Positions 1 to 10,232 are shown, numbered from the stretch's first letter. The stretch: 64,000 bases of DNA from Bog-756 sp963812885 (GCA_963812885.1 CAWEWZ010000002.1:434001-498000); one strand, 5' to 3'. Notes: a model not told the origin generated them from the letters alone. Numbers and translations: made by a program.

Positions 1-2234
1 CACAGGCCTCGGGATCGTCGCCGTTCACGTGGAAGATCGGAGCCTGCACCATCTTGGCCACGTCGGTCGGGTACACCGAGGTGCGGGCGGCCTCCGGTGC
101 GGTGGTGAAGCCGAGCTGGTTGTTGATGACGATGTGGACGGTGCCGCCGGTGCGGTAGCCGGCCAGACCGGACAGGTTGAGGGTCTCGGCCACCACACCC
201 TGGCCGGCGAAGGCGGCGTCGCCGTGGAGCAGGATGGGCAGCACCGGGAAGGGATCCCCGGACCCGTCCTCGAAACGGGGACCGCTCCCCTGCTCGCCGC
301 CCAGGGCGTCCTGCTTGGCCCGGGCCATGCCCACCACCACCGGGTCGACCGCCTCGAGGTGCGACGGGTTGGAGGCCATGGTCACCGGGATCGAGCCCCC
401 GCTGCGGGCCACGAAGGTCCCGACCGCACCCTTGTGGTACTTCACGTCGCCCGAGCCCTGGACCGACTCGGGATCGAGGTTTCCCTCGAACTCCTCGAAG
501 ATCTCGCCGTAGGACTTGCCCACGATGTTGGCCAGCACGTTGAGGCGGCCGCGGTGGGACATGCCCATGACCGCCTCGTGGAGGCCCTCGTCGACCGCCT
601 GGTCGAGGATGGTGTCGAGGAGCACGATGGCCGACTCGGCTCCCTCGAGCCCGAACCGCTTCTGACCCACGTAGCGCGAGTGGAGGAACCGCTCGAAGAC
701 CTCGGCGGCGTTGAGCCTCCCGAGGATGTGGCGCTGCTCGTCGGGCGTGAGCTGGGACGGGACGCCTTCGACGTGCTGCTGGATCCACCGCTTCTGCTCG
801 GGGTCCTGGATGTGCATGTACTCGATACCGAGCGTCCGGCAGTAGGCGTCGCGGAGGATGTGGAGGATCTCGTCCAGGGTGGCCATGTCCTTGCCGGCCA
901 GCCCGTCGGCCACGAACTGCCGGGGCAGGTCCCAGATGGTCAGCCCGTAGTGGAGCGGGTCGAGCTCGGGGTGGAGCTCGGGAGGCTCGGCGTCGAGCGG
1001 ATCGAGGTGGGCGATGAGGTGGCCGCGGACCCGGTACATGTTGATGAGCGTCTGGACGTGGACCTGCTTGATCAGGCGGAGGTGGGCGCCCGCCCCTTCG
1101 TCGTCCGGGGCGTTGACGTCGCGTTCCCAGCGGACCGGCTCGTAGGGGATCTCGAGCGACTCGAAGACCTCGTCGTAGAAGCCGTGGCCGCCCATCAGGC
1201 ACTCGGAGACGTAGGCCAGGAAGAGGCCCGACTCGGCCCCCTGGATGATCCGGTGGTCGTAGGTGGAGGTGAGGGTCACCGTCTTGCCGACGCCCAGTTC
1301 GGCCAGGGTGCGGGGGTCGGCGGCCTCGAAACCGGGCGGGACGCCGAGGGCACCGACGCCGACGATGACGACCCTGGCCGGGCATCAGCCGGGGCACCGA
1401 CTGGACGGTGCCGAGCGTCCCCGGATTGGTCAGGGTCACCGTGGTGCCGGCGAAGTCGTCGGGAGCGATCTTGTTGGTGTGGATCTTGCGCACCAGCTCC
1501 TCGTAGGCGCTCACGAAGCCCCGGAAGTCCTGGCGGTCGGCCTCGGTGATGCACGGCACCAGCAGGGTGCGACTGCCATCGGACTTCTCGACGTCGACGG
1601 CCAGACCCAGCCCCACGTGGTCGTGCCGGATGACCCCCGGGGTCCCCTTGCCGTCGGCGTCCTCGACGAAGGCGGCGTTCATGGCCGGGACGGCGATGAG
1701 CCCCTTGACCACGGCGTAGCCGATCAGGTGGGTGAAGCTCACCTTGCCGCCGGTGGTCCGGAACAGCTGGTTGTTGACGATGGTGCGGTTGACCTCGAGC
1801 AACTTGGCCGGCACCACCCGCACGCTGGTGGCGGTGGGGACGCCCAGCGACGCCTCCATGTTGGCCACGATGCGGCCGGCGGCACCCCGCAGGGGCACCG
1901 CCTTCTCCGCTTCCTTCGTCCCCGACGCATCGGGGCTGGCACCGGCGCCGGTGACCGGCGCCGGTGGTGCGGGTGCGGCCGGGGGCGCCGGAACGGGCGG
2001 TGCCCCACCGACGGCGGCCGCCGGTGACGAACCGGCCGGCCGGTAGTCGGCGAAGAACTCGCGCCACGACTCGGACACCGAGGTGGGATCGGCCAGGTAG
2101 CGGTCGTACATGTCCTCGACCAGCCAGGCGTTGGGTCCGAACGCCCCGGTGCCCAGTGCACCGGCGTCTGTGCGCCGCCCGGCGGCGTGCCCTGACGGGT
2201 CTCCTGGTTCCTCTCCGTGCCCGCTGGCCTCCAT
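1..2234 (-). CDS. kgd: Multifunctional 2-oxoglutarate decarboxylase/dehydrogenase E1-E2, partial
   Basis: Fused TCA-cycle enzyme acting on 2-oxoglutarate. The first 744 or so residues are present; the E1 C-terminus lies beyond the left edge. The start is ATG at 2234. After a short N-terminal helix (FGPNAWLVEDMY) comes an Ala/Pro-rich linker (about residues 70-105), then an E2-type acyltransferase domain with the catalytic DHRIIQGAESG segment near 1240-1275, then the E1 thiamine-diphosphate region (MSHRGRLNVLANIVGKSYGE near 520-580). This E2-E1 order is typical of mycobacterial Kgd/SucA. One frame break near 1376-1385 is repaired by removing one base. Identity is firm from domain order. Confidence 0.95.
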   Translation of the reverse strand, partial: MEASGHGEEPGDPSGHAAGRRTDAGALGTGAFGPNAWLVEDMYDRYLADPTSVSESWREFFADYRPAGSSPAAAVGGAPPVPAPPAAPAPPAPVTGAGASPDASGTKEAEKAVPLRGAAGRIVANMEASLGVPTATSVRVVPAKLLEVNRTIVNNQLFRTTGGKVSFTHLIGYAVVKGLIAVPAMNAAFVEDADGKGTPGVIRHDHVGLGLAVDVEKSDGSRTLLVPCITEADRQDFRGFVSAYEELVRKIHTNKIAPDDFAGTTVTLTNPGTLGTVQSVPRLMPGQGRHRRRRCPRRPARFRGRRPPHPGRTGRRQDGDPHLHLRPPDHPGGRVGPLPGLRLRVPDGRPRLLRRGLRVARDPLRAGPLGTRRQRPGRRRGGRPPPPDQAGPRPDAHQHVPGPRPPHRPPRSARRRASRAPPRARPAPLRADHLGPAPAVRGRRAGRQGHGHPGRDPPHPPRRLLPDARYRVHAHPGPRAEAVDPAARRRRPVPAHARRAAPHPREAQRRRGLRAVPPLALRGSEAVRARGSRVGHRAPRHHPRPGGRRGPPRGGHGHVPPRPPQRAGQHRGQVLRRDLRGVRGKPRSRVGPGLGRREVPQGCGRDLRGPQRGLDPGDHGLQPVAPRGGRPGGGGHGPGQAGRPGRRAGERSPFRGRVRGSLPGAAHPAPRRRRLRRPGCGGRDPQPVRSGRLPHRRHRPHRHQQPARLHHRTGGRPHLGVPDRRGQDGAGSDLPRERRRSRGL

Positions 2235-2310
2235 CACCGTCGAGCCTACCGGGATGCCCCGAAGACGGGCGTCGGAACCGGGGCGGTCACGGCTGCGTTA
2301 GCGTCATCGC

Positions 2311-2694
2311 GTGGCCGATCCGCTGACCAGCGTGACATGCAGCTTCACGTTCGAGGCCGCCCACCGCTGGCCTGGCATCCGGGGAAGTGCCGGAACCTGC
2401 ACGGCCACTCGTACCGCCTCGACGTCACCGTGGGCGGCCCGCTCGACGGCAACGGGGTGGTGATCGACTTCGACACGGTTGCACGAGATCGTCGACCGCG
2501 AGGTGGTCGGCCAATGGGACCACCGGGACCTCAACGAGGTCCTCGACAACCCCACCGCCGAGCTGCTGGCCCACCGGGCGTGGGAGCTCCTCACCGACGC
2601 CGGGGTGACGCTGCCGCCCTCCGCCTGTGGGAGACCGACGACCTCGTGGGTGGAGCTGACCGCCTCGGACCGGACGCCTGACCATGAGCGGTGA
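2311..2694 (+). CDS. queD: 6-carboxy-tetrahydropterin synthase QueD (frame-broken)
   Basis: Converts dihydroneopterin triphosphate to 6-carboxytetrahydropterin, the first committed step to preQ0. Visible hallmarks are FTFEAAHR (zinc His), GKCRNLHGHSY (catalytic Cys and zinc HGH) and the DNPTAELLAH segment. A GTG at 2311 gives a natural N-terminus. Reading frame changes near 2370-2386, 2478, 2620 and 2646, so no single uninterrupted frame exists; two of these look like deletions rather than the insertions seen elsewhere. The 3' end overlaps the queC start by 11 bases, consistent with translational coupling in a queDCE operon. Confidence 0.85.
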
Positions 2695-3349
2695 CCTGGT
2701 CCTCCTGTCGGGGGGTCTCGACTCGACGGTGTGCATGGCCCTGGCCCGCCGCCAGGCGGAATCGGCCGCCGCTGGCCCTCACCTTCGACTACGGGCAGCG
2801 CCACCGCGCCGAACTGGACCGGGCGGCCGGGGTGGCCGGCCACTTCCGCTCCGAGCACCTCGTGGTCACGCTCGACACGTCCGCGTGGGGTGGCTCGGCA
2901 CTGACCGATCCCTCGATCGACGTCCCGACCGCCGGCGGCGGCGACGGGATCCCGGTCACCTACGTCCCCGCCCGCAACAGCATCTTCCTGGCCGTGGCCC
3001 TCGGCGTGGCCGAAGCCCGTGGACTCGACGCCGTGTGGATCGGGGTCAACGCCATCGACTACTCCGGGCTACCCCGACTGCCGCCCCGAGTTCATCGAGG
3101 CGTTCCGGGGGGTGGCCGCCACCGGCCAGAAGCGGGGCGTCGAAGGCCGGCCCGATCGGCATCCGCACGCCGCTGATCGAATCGACCAAGGCGGAGATCG
3201 TCCGCACCGGTCTGGCACTCGACGCCCCCCTGGGCATGACGTGGTCGTGCTACCGGGGCGGCGACGCGCCCTGCGGCACCTGCGACGCCTGCGTCCTGCG
3301 GGCCCGCGGGTTCGCCGAGGCGGGCATCGACGATCCCGCACGGCAATGA
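2684..3349 (+). CDS. queC: 7-cyano-7-deazaguanine synthase QueC (frame-broken)
   Basis: ATP-dependent ligase that makes preQ0 from 7-carboxy-7-deazaguanine. The N-terminus carries the PP-loop LLSGGLDSTV, followed by LTFDYGQRHRAE, VPARNSIFLA and IGVNAIDYSG. The C-terminus holds the zinc-binding cysteines in CYRGGDAPCGTCDAC. Three one-base insertions (near 2770, 3068 and 3148) break the frame. The stop TGA at 3347-3349 directly precedes the queE GTG start. Its position between queD and queE makes the assignment secure. Confidence 0.9.
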   Translation: MSGDLVLLSGGLDSTVCMALARRQAESAAAGPHLRLRAAPPRRTGPGGRGGRPLPLRAPRGHARHVRVGWLGTDRSLDRRPDRRRRRRDPGHLRPRPQQHLPGRGPRRGRSPWTRRRVDRGQRHRLLRATPTAAPSSSRRSGGWPPPARSGASKAGPIGIRTPLIESTKAEIVRTGLALDAPLGMTWSCYRGGDAPCGTCDACVLRARGFAEAGIDDPARQ

Positions 3350-4169
3350 GTGACCACCGAACCGCCGGACCGACATCCTGGCCACGGAGGTGTTCTCGGC
3401 CATCCAGGGCGAGGCGGCCCTGGTCGGCGAGCGCCAGGTGTTCGTCCGGCTGACCGGCTGCAACATCCGCTGCGCCTACTGCGACCAGCCCGAGGCCCTC
3501 GAGCTGCGGTCCGGCCCGTGCCGGATCGAGCGCACCCCGGGCCGCCGGGACTGGCAGGTGGTGGCCAGCCCGCTCCCCATCCTGCTCGCTGGCCGACGCG
3601 GTCGACCGCCTCTGGGCACCTCCCCCACCACTCGGTGAGCCTCACCGGTGGCGAGCCGCTGCATGCAGACCCGCCGGGTGACCGAGCTGGCTCGGCGGCT
3701 GGCCGAGGCCGGACGGCCGGTGATGCTCGAGACCAACGGGACCCTGGTCCCGGCGCTGCGGCGCGTGCTCCCGTGGATCTCCTACGTGAGCATGGACATG
3801 AAGCTCCCGAGCGTCGACGGCGAACAGGTGGCCGCCGATGTGCAGCGGAACTTCCTCGGCGCCGCCATCGAAGCCGGGACCACCGTCTGGGTGAAGATCG
3901 TCATCGGCGCCTCGACCGATCCGGACGAGTTCGACGCTGCGGTGCGGATGGTGGCCGAGGTGGCCGAGGTGCTCGCCACCGCGAGGCGGTCGGTGTCCGG
4001 GGGGGCCGATCACCGGCCGGAGGTCTTCCTGCAGCCGGTGACGCCGTTCGGGACGGTCGACGCCGCCCCCACGCCGGACCAGGTGCTCGAACTGCAGGAG
4101 CGGGCGCTGCGCCGCTACCCCCGGGTCCGGGTCGTCCCCCAGACCCACAAGGCCATCGGCCAGCTCTGA
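3350..4169 (+). CDS. queE: 7-carboxy-7-deazaguanine synthase QueE, radical SAM (frame-broken)
   Basis: Radical SAM enzyme that rearranges 6-carboxytetrahydropterin to 7-carboxy-7-deazaguanine. The iron-sulfur cluster motif is CNIRCAYC (CX3CX2C, near 3462-3486), preceded by FSAIQGEAALVGERQVFVRL, which is usual for QueE. SLTGGEPL and METNGTL segments follow, and the tail is FLQPVTPFG...VVPQTHKAIGQL. The GTG at 3350 abuts the queC stop. Four one-base insertions (about 3365, 3590, 3630 and 3662) are needed to read it through. Transcription probably ends at the palindrome at 4208-4245. Confidence 0.88.
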
Positions 4170-4207
4170 CCCGAGGATCGAGCCGAGGTGACGGTCCGGC
4201 ACAAAGC

Positions 4208-4245
4208 TCGAGCCGTGGCCCGCGTCGACGCGGGCCACGGCTCGA
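4208..4245. terminator. Bidirectional terminator, 38-nt perfect palindrome
   Basis: A perfect inverted repeat centred between 4226 and 4227 sits between the convergent ends of queE (plus) and the HU gene (minus). It has about 17 paired bases and a TCGA centre. There is no clear T-run, as is common for actinobacterial stem-loop terminators. Its position at converging 3' ends favours terminator over operator. Confidence 0.75.
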
Positions 4246-4252
4246 ACGAGAA

Positions 4253-4567
4253 CTACTTGGCCTTGGTGATCTTCGGGGCCGGTGCCTGACCGTTCACGAC
4301 CTTCTTGAACGATGCTCCGGCGGAGACCTTCGGGCTCTTCGAGGCCTTGATGTTGATGGTCTCGCCGGTCTGGGGGTTCCGGCCCTTCCGTGCGGCGCGC
4401 TGGGCCCGGTCGAAGGTCAGGAAGCCGGTGATGACCACCTTCTCGCCTTTGGCCACGTTGGCGACAACCACATCCTCGAGGCCGGCCAGCACGGTGGACA
4501 CCTCTTTGGAGCTCGAACCGGTGTGACCGGCAACGGCCGCGATGAGATCGGTTTTGGTAAGGGGCAC
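4253..4567 (-). CDS. HU family DNA-binding protein (short form)
   Basis: Nucleoid-associated histone-like protein of 104 residues. It begins PLTKTDLIAAVAGHTGSSSK, and its body carries the HU beta-arm region FLTFDRAQRAARKGRNPQTGE followed by INIKASKSPKVSAGASFKKVV. I chose GTG at 4567 because an AAGGAG ribosome binding site lies 6 bases upstream; a longer in-frame start at 4594 lacks one. Unlike the HU gene at 15977 it has no long Lys/Ala tail. The 195-base gap to the plus-strand hydrolase probably holds both promoters. Confidence 0.93.
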   Translation of the reverse strand: MPLTKTDLIAAVAGHTGSSSKEVSTVLAGLEDVVVANVAKGEKVVITGFLTFDRAQRAARKGRNPQTGETINIKASKSPKVSAGASFKKVVNGQAPAPKITKAK

Positions 4568-4762
4568 TGTCTCTCCTTCGTCTATGGAAGCCACAACAAT
4601 GCACGATCTGAAGGGTCGATGCGTGCATCCTTGGCCGAAACGCCCCGAATCTGGGCTTTTCGACGCCTCGGCCGGAACATCCGGAGCGCCGGCCCCGTAC
4701 GTTCATCCACTTCAGCGCCCCGTATGGCGCCGATCCGGGGTAACTGACAATCTGAGAAGGAA

Positions 4763-5584
4763 ATGTCCTCGCTGGCCCAACTCGCCGTCACCGAGCACGT
4801 GCCCGAGGGCCCATCGCCCGCCGTCCCGATCGTCGTCCTCGTCCACGGGTCGCTCGACCGCTCCTCCAGTTTCGGCCGGGTCCTCCGTCGTCTCGGTGAC
4901 CTGCACACCGTGGTCTACGACCGCCGCGGGTACCACGGCTCGCGAGGAGCGCTCCCCCTCAACACCACGCTCGACGGGCACGTCGACGACCTCCTCGGCG
5001 TCATCGACGGACGCGCCGCCGCCGTGGTGGTCGGCCACAGCTACGGGGGCACCGTGGCCCTCGGAGCCGCGCTCCGGCGCGGGACCGACGGACCCATACG
5101 CAGCCTCGGCGTCTACGAGCCGCCGATGCCGTGGCTGGATCTGTGGCCTACCCGTCCGAGCGGCGGCGCGGATGGCGGCGACCAAGAGCCGTCCGATCCC
5201 GCCGACCGCGACGCCCGGGCCGCGGAGCGGTTCTTCCGCCGGATGGTCGGAGACGGGGCCTGGGACCGGCTCCCGGACAAGGACAAGGCGGCCAGGCGGG
5301 CCGACGGGGCCGCCCTGTCGGCCGAGCTCGACGCCATCCGCATCTCCGAGCCGCCGTTCGACGTCGGCGCCATGACCGTGCCCACGCTGTGCGCCCGGGG
5401 AGAGCGCTCGGCCACCAGGCACCGCCAGTCGGTGGCCTGGCTGGTCGAGCACATGCCCGGCGCCGAGCTCGTCGAGTTTCCCGGGGCCGCCCACGGGGCC
5501 CACCTGACCCATCCCGACGCCTTTGCCGCCTTCGTGCGTCAGACACTGGCCCGCAGCGGGCCGCGGGCCCGCACCACGACATGA
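4763..5584 (+). CDS. Alpha/beta hydrolase
   Basis: A 273-residue alpha/beta-fold hydrolase. VLVHGSLDRSSS gives the oxyanion-hole HG motif near residue 28, GHSYGGTVALG supplies the nucleophile Ser near residue 93, and GAAHGAHLTHP supplies the likely catalytic His near residue 243. No signal peptide is visible, so it is probably cytoplasmic. Substrate cannot be told from sequence. Its stop codon overlaps the next ATG (ATGA at 5581-5584), so the two genes are probably co-translated. Confidence 0.88.
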   Translation: MSSLAQLAVTEHVPEGPSPAVPIVVLVHGSLDRSSSFGRVLRRLGDLHTVVYDRRGYHGSRGALPLNTTLDGHVDDLLGVIDGRAAAVVVGHSYGGTVALGAALRRGTDGPIRSLGVYEPPMPWLDLWPTRPSGGADGGDQEPSDPADRDARAAERFFRRMVGDGAWDRLPDKDKAARRADGAALSAELDAIRISEPPFDVGAMTVPTLCARGERSATRHRQSVAWLVEHMPGAELVEFPGAAHGAHLTHPDAFAAFVRQTLARSGPRARTTT

Positions 5585-6510
5585 ACGTCCTCGTCACCGG
5601 CTCCTCCGGGCTGATCGGTACCGCGGTGGTCGAGCACCTGGTGGCGAACGATCACCGGGTCACCCGGTTGGTGCGGGGATCAGCGGTCCCGACCGTCGGT
5701 CGACGCGCCACCCAGGTGGGGTGGGATCCGGCCGGCCGGACCCTGGATGCCGAAGGCCTGCGCCGGGCGGGTCCCTTCGACGGGGTGGTCAACCTGGCCG
5801 GCGCCGGCATCGGCGACCGACGGTGGTCGCCGGCCCGCAAGCGGCTCGTCCTGGACAGCCGCATCTCGGCCACCTCGCTGCTGGTCGACTCGTTGCTCGA
5901 GCTGCCCTCGCCACCGGGCGTCCTGGTCAGCGCCTCCGCGGTCGGCTTCTACGGTGACCGGGGGGACGAGGAGCTGACCGAGGACTCGGTGTCAGGGGCC
6001 GGATTCCTGGCCTCGCTGTGCCGGTCGTGGGAGGCCGCGGCCCGACCGGCGGCCGATGCCGGCATCCGCACCGTGCTGCTCCGTACCGGAATCGTGCTCA
6101 GCAAACGCGGCGGGGCCCTGGGCAAGCAACTCCCGCTGTTCCGGCTGGGTCTCGGCGGCCGCGTCGGCTCCGGCTCGCAGTACCGGAGCTGGATCACCTT
6201 GGACGACGAGGTGGGCGTCATCATGCACTGCCTCGGGGACAACGGGCTCAGCGGGCCGGTCAATGCCACCGCACCCTCGCCGGCCACCGACCGCCAACTG
6301 GCCGGGGCCCTCGGGGCCGCGCTCCACCGGCCGACGGCCCTGGCCGTGCCGGCCGGCGCGCTCCGCCTCCTCCTCGGTACCGAGATGGCCGACGAGCTCC
6401 TCCTCGGCGGCCAGCGGGTCCTCCCGGCCGTGCTGTCGACGAGGGGATTCGTCTTCGCCCACACCGGCATCGACGAAGCGGTCGGTGCCGTGCTCTCGGC
6501 GGCCGGCTGA
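5581..6510 (+). CDS. TIGR01777 family epimerase (SDR39U1/YfcH-like)
   Basis: A 309-residue extended short-chain dehydrogenase-like protein. The Rossmann NAD(P)-binding motif VTGSSGLIGTAVV is at residues 4-16. NLAGAGIGDRRW and SASAVGFYGD are family signatures, and the C-terminal part includes LRLLLGTEMADELLLGGQRVLP, typical of the DUF1731 tail. The physiological substrate of this family is not established. It is read through without frame breaks and is coupled to the upstream hydrolase by ATGA overlap. Confidence 0.9.
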   Translation: MNVLVTGSSGLIGTAVVEHLVANDHRVTRLVRGSAVPTVGRRATQVGWDPAGRTLDAEGLRRAGPFDGVVNLAGAGIGDRRWSPARKRLVLDSRISATSLLVDSLLELPSPPGVLVSASAVGFYGDRGDEELTEDSVSGAGFLASLCRSWEAAARPAADAGIRTVLLRTGIVLSKRGGALGKQLPLFRLGLGGRVGSGSQYRSWITLDDEVGVIMHCLGDNGLSGPVNATAPSPATDRQLAGALGAALHRPTALAVPAGALRLLLGTEMADELLLGGQRVLPAVLSTRGFVFAHTGIDEAVGAVLSAAG

Positions 6511-6639
6511 CCGGGCCCGCCGAGCGCACGGCCCGAGGATCGGGCCCTCCGGTGCCCGGGACGGCGGGGTGGTGGGGCCGGGGTTACGCTGGCCACGCCC
6601 GCAGGGGACGGGCACGGGACAACGAAGGGAAGCCTGACC

Positions 6640-7907
6640 ATGACCGACGCCGCCGTTGCGAGCCAGGACGGCTCGGTTGCCTCCGATCGACCCGACCCGA
6701 TCACCCCGGAGCAGTTCGAGCTCGATGCCCGCGCCTTCCTGGACGGGCACGCCGCCAAGCGCCCCCAGGAGACCTTCGTGTGGGGCCAGGGTTCCGACAG
6801 CGTGGGCCTGTTCCCCGAACGGACACCCGAACAGGACGCCGCCGACCTGGCTGCCGCCCGGGCCTGGGCCCAGACCGTCTTCGACGCCGGCTTCGGGTGG
6901 ATCACCGGACCGCCCCGGTACGGCGGCCGCGGGCTGGGCCGCGAGTACCAGCGGATCTACGCCACGGTGGCGGCCGACTACCGGACGCCGTCGATGGCCG
7001 CCTACGGGATCGGCCTCGGCATGGTCGCCCCCACCATCCTGGCCCACGCCACCGACGAGGTGAAGGAGGCCTATCTGCGGCGGATGCACCGCGGCGACAT
7101 CGTCGGCTGCCAGCTGTTCAGCGAACCGTCGTCGGGGTCGGACCTCGCCTCGCTCCAGACCCGGGCGGTCACGCGACGGTGACGAGTGGGTGGTCAACGG
7201 CCAGAAGGTGTGGACCTCGGGGGCCCAGCTGTCGGACATCGGCGAGATCATCTGCCGCACCGACCCCGACCTGCCCAAGCACCGGGGGCTGACCGGCTTC
7301 GTGGTGGACATGCACGCCCCGGGGGTGGAGGTGCGCCCCCTGCGCCAGATGACCGGTGGGTCGTCGTTCAACGAGGTGTTCTTCACCGACGTGCGGATTC
7401 CCGACTCCCACCGGCTGGGTGAGGTCAACGGGGGCTGGACGGTGGCCCTGACCACCCTCATGAACGAGCGGGCCGCCATCGGCGGAGGGGGCGGCGGCGT
7501 CGGCCTTCCGGCCAGCCACCGACTGATCGAGATGGCCCGGGTCACCGGCCGGGCCGACGATCCCCTGGTCCGCCAGCAGCTGGCCGCCATCATCATCAAC
7601 GAGCGCCTGGCCCGCTACACCAGCCTCCGGGCCATGGCCAAGATCGCCGTCGGCCAGCTGCCCGGGTCCGGAGATGTCGATGTCCAAGCTGTCGCTCACC
7701 GCCAACATGGTGCGCACCTACGAGCTGGTCTCGACGCTGCTCGGTCCCGCGCTGATCGCCGACACCGGTGCATGGGGCACCTACGCGTGGTCCGAGTTCC
7801 TCCTCGGGGTGCCGGGTATGCGGGTGGCCGGGGGCACCGACGAGGTCCTGCACAACATCGTCGGCGAACGGGTGCTCGGCCTGCCCAAGGACCCCGCCCC
7901 GAGCTGA
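6640..7907 (+). CDS. Acyl-CoA dehydrogenase family protein
   Basis: FAD-dependent fatty-acyl-CoA oxidation. The order is an N-terminal helical domain (YGGRGLGREYQRIYA), the substrate/FAD middle domain (QLFSEPSSGSDLASLQT; VVNGQKVWTSGA; HRGLTGFVVDM), and the C-terminal helical domain ending RVAGGTDEVLHNIVGERVLG. Start ATG at 6640 is preceded by GAAGGGA. Two inserted bases (an A near 7172 and a T near 7668) interrupt the frame. It is monocistronic by spacing and converges on rnhB. The specific acyl substrate is not inferable. Confidence 0.9.
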
Positions 7908-7914
7908 AACCGGG

Positions 7915-8632
7915 TCAGCGGAAGGCCATCTCCTCGACGAAGGACCACGAGCGCCGGTGCAGCGAGGTGAGGCCGAAGCCGGCCAGGGCGGTGCGGTGCA
8001 CCGGCGATGGATAGCCCTTGTTGCGGTCGAAGTCGAAGCCGGGGAAGCTGGCTGACATCGAGCGCATCATCCGGTCCCTGGTGACCTTGGCCACGATGGA
8101 GGCGGCGGCGATCGAGACACAGGTGACGTCCCCTTTGACCACGGTCCGAACCTGTGGCCGCGGGATGGCCGGCGTCTCCGCCTCGGTGCTGGTCGACCGG
8201 GTCGCTCACGTAGTCGAACGATCCGTCCATGGCCACCACATGGGGCAGCGGGGCCACGCCGTCGAGGGCCCGTCGGGCGGCCAGGCGCAGGGCGGCGGTC
8301 ATCCCCAGCCGATCGCATTCGACGGGCTCGGCGTGCCCCACCGACCAGGCGGTACACCAGCTGGTGATGGCGGGGAAGAGCTCCTCTCGACGCTCCTCGG
8401 TGAGCATCTTCGAATCGCGGATCCCCCGGGGGGCGGTCACGCCGATCGGTACCACCACCACCCCGACCGACACCGGCCCGGCCCAGGCGCCCCGGCCGAC
8501 CTCGTCGAGGCCGGCCACCAGCTCGAACCCCTCGCCGCACAGGGACCGCTCGAAGCGGTCGTTGGGTCGTCGCTGCCGGGCCGGAGCCTTCCTGGTGGAC
8601 GCGCTGGCCCGGCCCGTGCGGTTCCGCTTCAA
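7915..8632 (-). CDS. rnhB: Ribonuclease HII
   Basis: Removes ribonucleotides from RNA/DNA hybrids. The signature GLDEVGRGAWAGPV carries the first catalytic Asp and Glu, DSKMLTEERREEL follows, and the distal region has SIAAASIVAKVTRDR and the tail KGYPSPVHRTALAGFG. TTG at 8632 is the only start upstream of the conserved region in frame; the roughly 45 residues before the GLDEVGRG motif are basic and variable. One inserted base near 8195 separates the two halves. It is adjacent to an acyl-CoA synthetase on the same strand. Confidence 0.92.
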
Positions 8633-8670
8633 TCGAGCACCCGTCCCACCGCCGCGAACCTAGCGCCTGA

Positions 8671-10232
8671 TCACGCGCCGAGCTGGTTCCTGAGCACCTT
8701 CCCGAGCGAGTTCCGGGGCAGACCCTCCACCAGGTGGATCACCCGGGGTCGCTTGTAGGGGGCCAGGGTGGCGGCGCAGAAATCCACCAGATCGTCGAGC
8801 GTAGGGGGGCGCCCATCGGCCACCACCCAGGCGGTGACCACCTCACCCCACTCCTCGGACGGCGTTCCGGTCACGGCCACCTCGGCCACCCGGGGATGGG
8901 CGGCCAGCACGTCCTCCACCTCGGCCGGGTAGACGTTCATGCCGCCGGAGATGATCAGTTCCTTCGAGCGCCCGCGGATGACCAGGTAGCCGTGGTCGTC
9001 GGCACCGAGGTCGCCGGTGCGGAACCAGGCCGGCCCGTCGTCGGACGACGGTGCGAAGGCGTCGGCCGTGGCCGCCGGTCGTTCCCAGTAGCCGCCGAAG
9101 ACATTGGGTCCCCGGAGCACGATCTCGTCGCCGGCGCCGAGCTGCACCTCCACCCCGGGCAGGGGAAATCCCACCGTGCCCGGGCGTCGTTCCCCCACGT
9201 AGGGATTGGAGACATTCATCAGCGTCTCGGTCATGCCGTACCGTTCGAGCACGGCCGAGCCCACCGCCGCGCTGGCCTCGGCGTGGAGCTCGGCCGGCAG
9301 CGGCGCCGACCCGGACACGCACAGGCGGAGCGCCCCGAGGTCGGAGGCGCGCCCGGACGCCACCAGGCGGCGGTACATGGTGGGGACACCGAAGAACATC
9401 GACGCCCCCGGCGACCGGGCCGCGTCGGCCACCGCGGTGGGGTCGAAGGCGGGGAGCAGGAGGGCAGACGCTCCGGCCAACAGCGTCCCGTACACACCGA
9501 CGCACAGGCCGTGGGCGTGGAAGACCGGGAGGCAGTGGACCAGCCGGTCCTCCGGGGTCCAGCGCCAAGCGATCCTCACCGCCTCGGTGGCGGCCAACAG
9601 GTTCCGGTGGCTCAGCACCGCTCCCTTGGGCGCGCCGGTGGTCCCCGACGTGTAGCAGATGAGGGCCGGCGCGTCGGCACCGACCTCGTCCAGCGGACCG
9701 GGATCGGAGTCGGGGAGGTCGATCCCGGGGCCCAGGACGAGTGTCCCGGCCGATCCCGCCCCCACCCAGGCGGCCTGGTCGGCTCGGCCGACGATGGCCG
9801 CCGCCGCCCGGACGTCGGTCACGATGTGCATCAGCTCGCGCTCCGAGTACGCCGGGTTGGCCGGGACCACCACCAGTCCGGCCCGGAGCGCACCCACGTG
9901 AGCGGCGAGGGCCACCACCGAGGCCGGCACCGACCACACCACCCGGTCCCCCGGGACCGAGTCCCGCCCCCCGGAGACGGCCGGCCACCCGCCGGGTGGC
10001 GGCGTCGAACTCCCCCGCCGTCCGCCAGCCACCCGACCGACCGGGGCGGCCGCGGCCCGTGTCGGGCCCGGCCTCTCGGCGGTCGAGCCACAGGGGGGCG
10101 CCGGGTGCCGCTTCCCACCGCTCCGACCAGGCCCGCAACAGGGTCCCCGACGAGGTCAGGCCGTCCGGCCCGAGGTCCGACCCCGCGGGTAGATGATCAC
10201 GCCAGTCCCGCAGGTCGGCCTCCCTCGCTCAT
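8671..10232 (-). CDS. AMP-binding acyl-CoA synthetase (FadD36/MatB-like)
   Basis: Adenylate-forming CoA ligase. Visible motifs are the P-loop YTSGTTGAPKGAVLS, FFGVPTMYRRL, ERYGMTETLMNVSNPY, WFRTGDLG and the C-terminal catalytic Lys in NSLGKVLRNQLGA. The overall pattern (WRWTPEDRLVHCLPVFHAHG) resembles malonyl/methylmalonyl-CoA synthetase and mycobacterial FadD36 more than long-chain FadD. ATG at 10232 becomes in-frame after removing one base near 10222, and a second insertion lies near 9960. The GH38 gene is divergent, with about 170 bases between them. Confidence 0.85.

Noticed and set aside
29..1549. Long plus-strand open frame opposite kgd
   Set aside because: It is antisense to a clear Kgd protein and its translation (Gly/Val/Leu/Asp/Arg-rich) matches nothing; GC-rich DNA commonly leaves such open shadows.
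4208..4245. Perfect palindrome as a regulator operator
   Set aside because: It sits between two convergent 3' ends, not in a promoter, so it is called a terminator.
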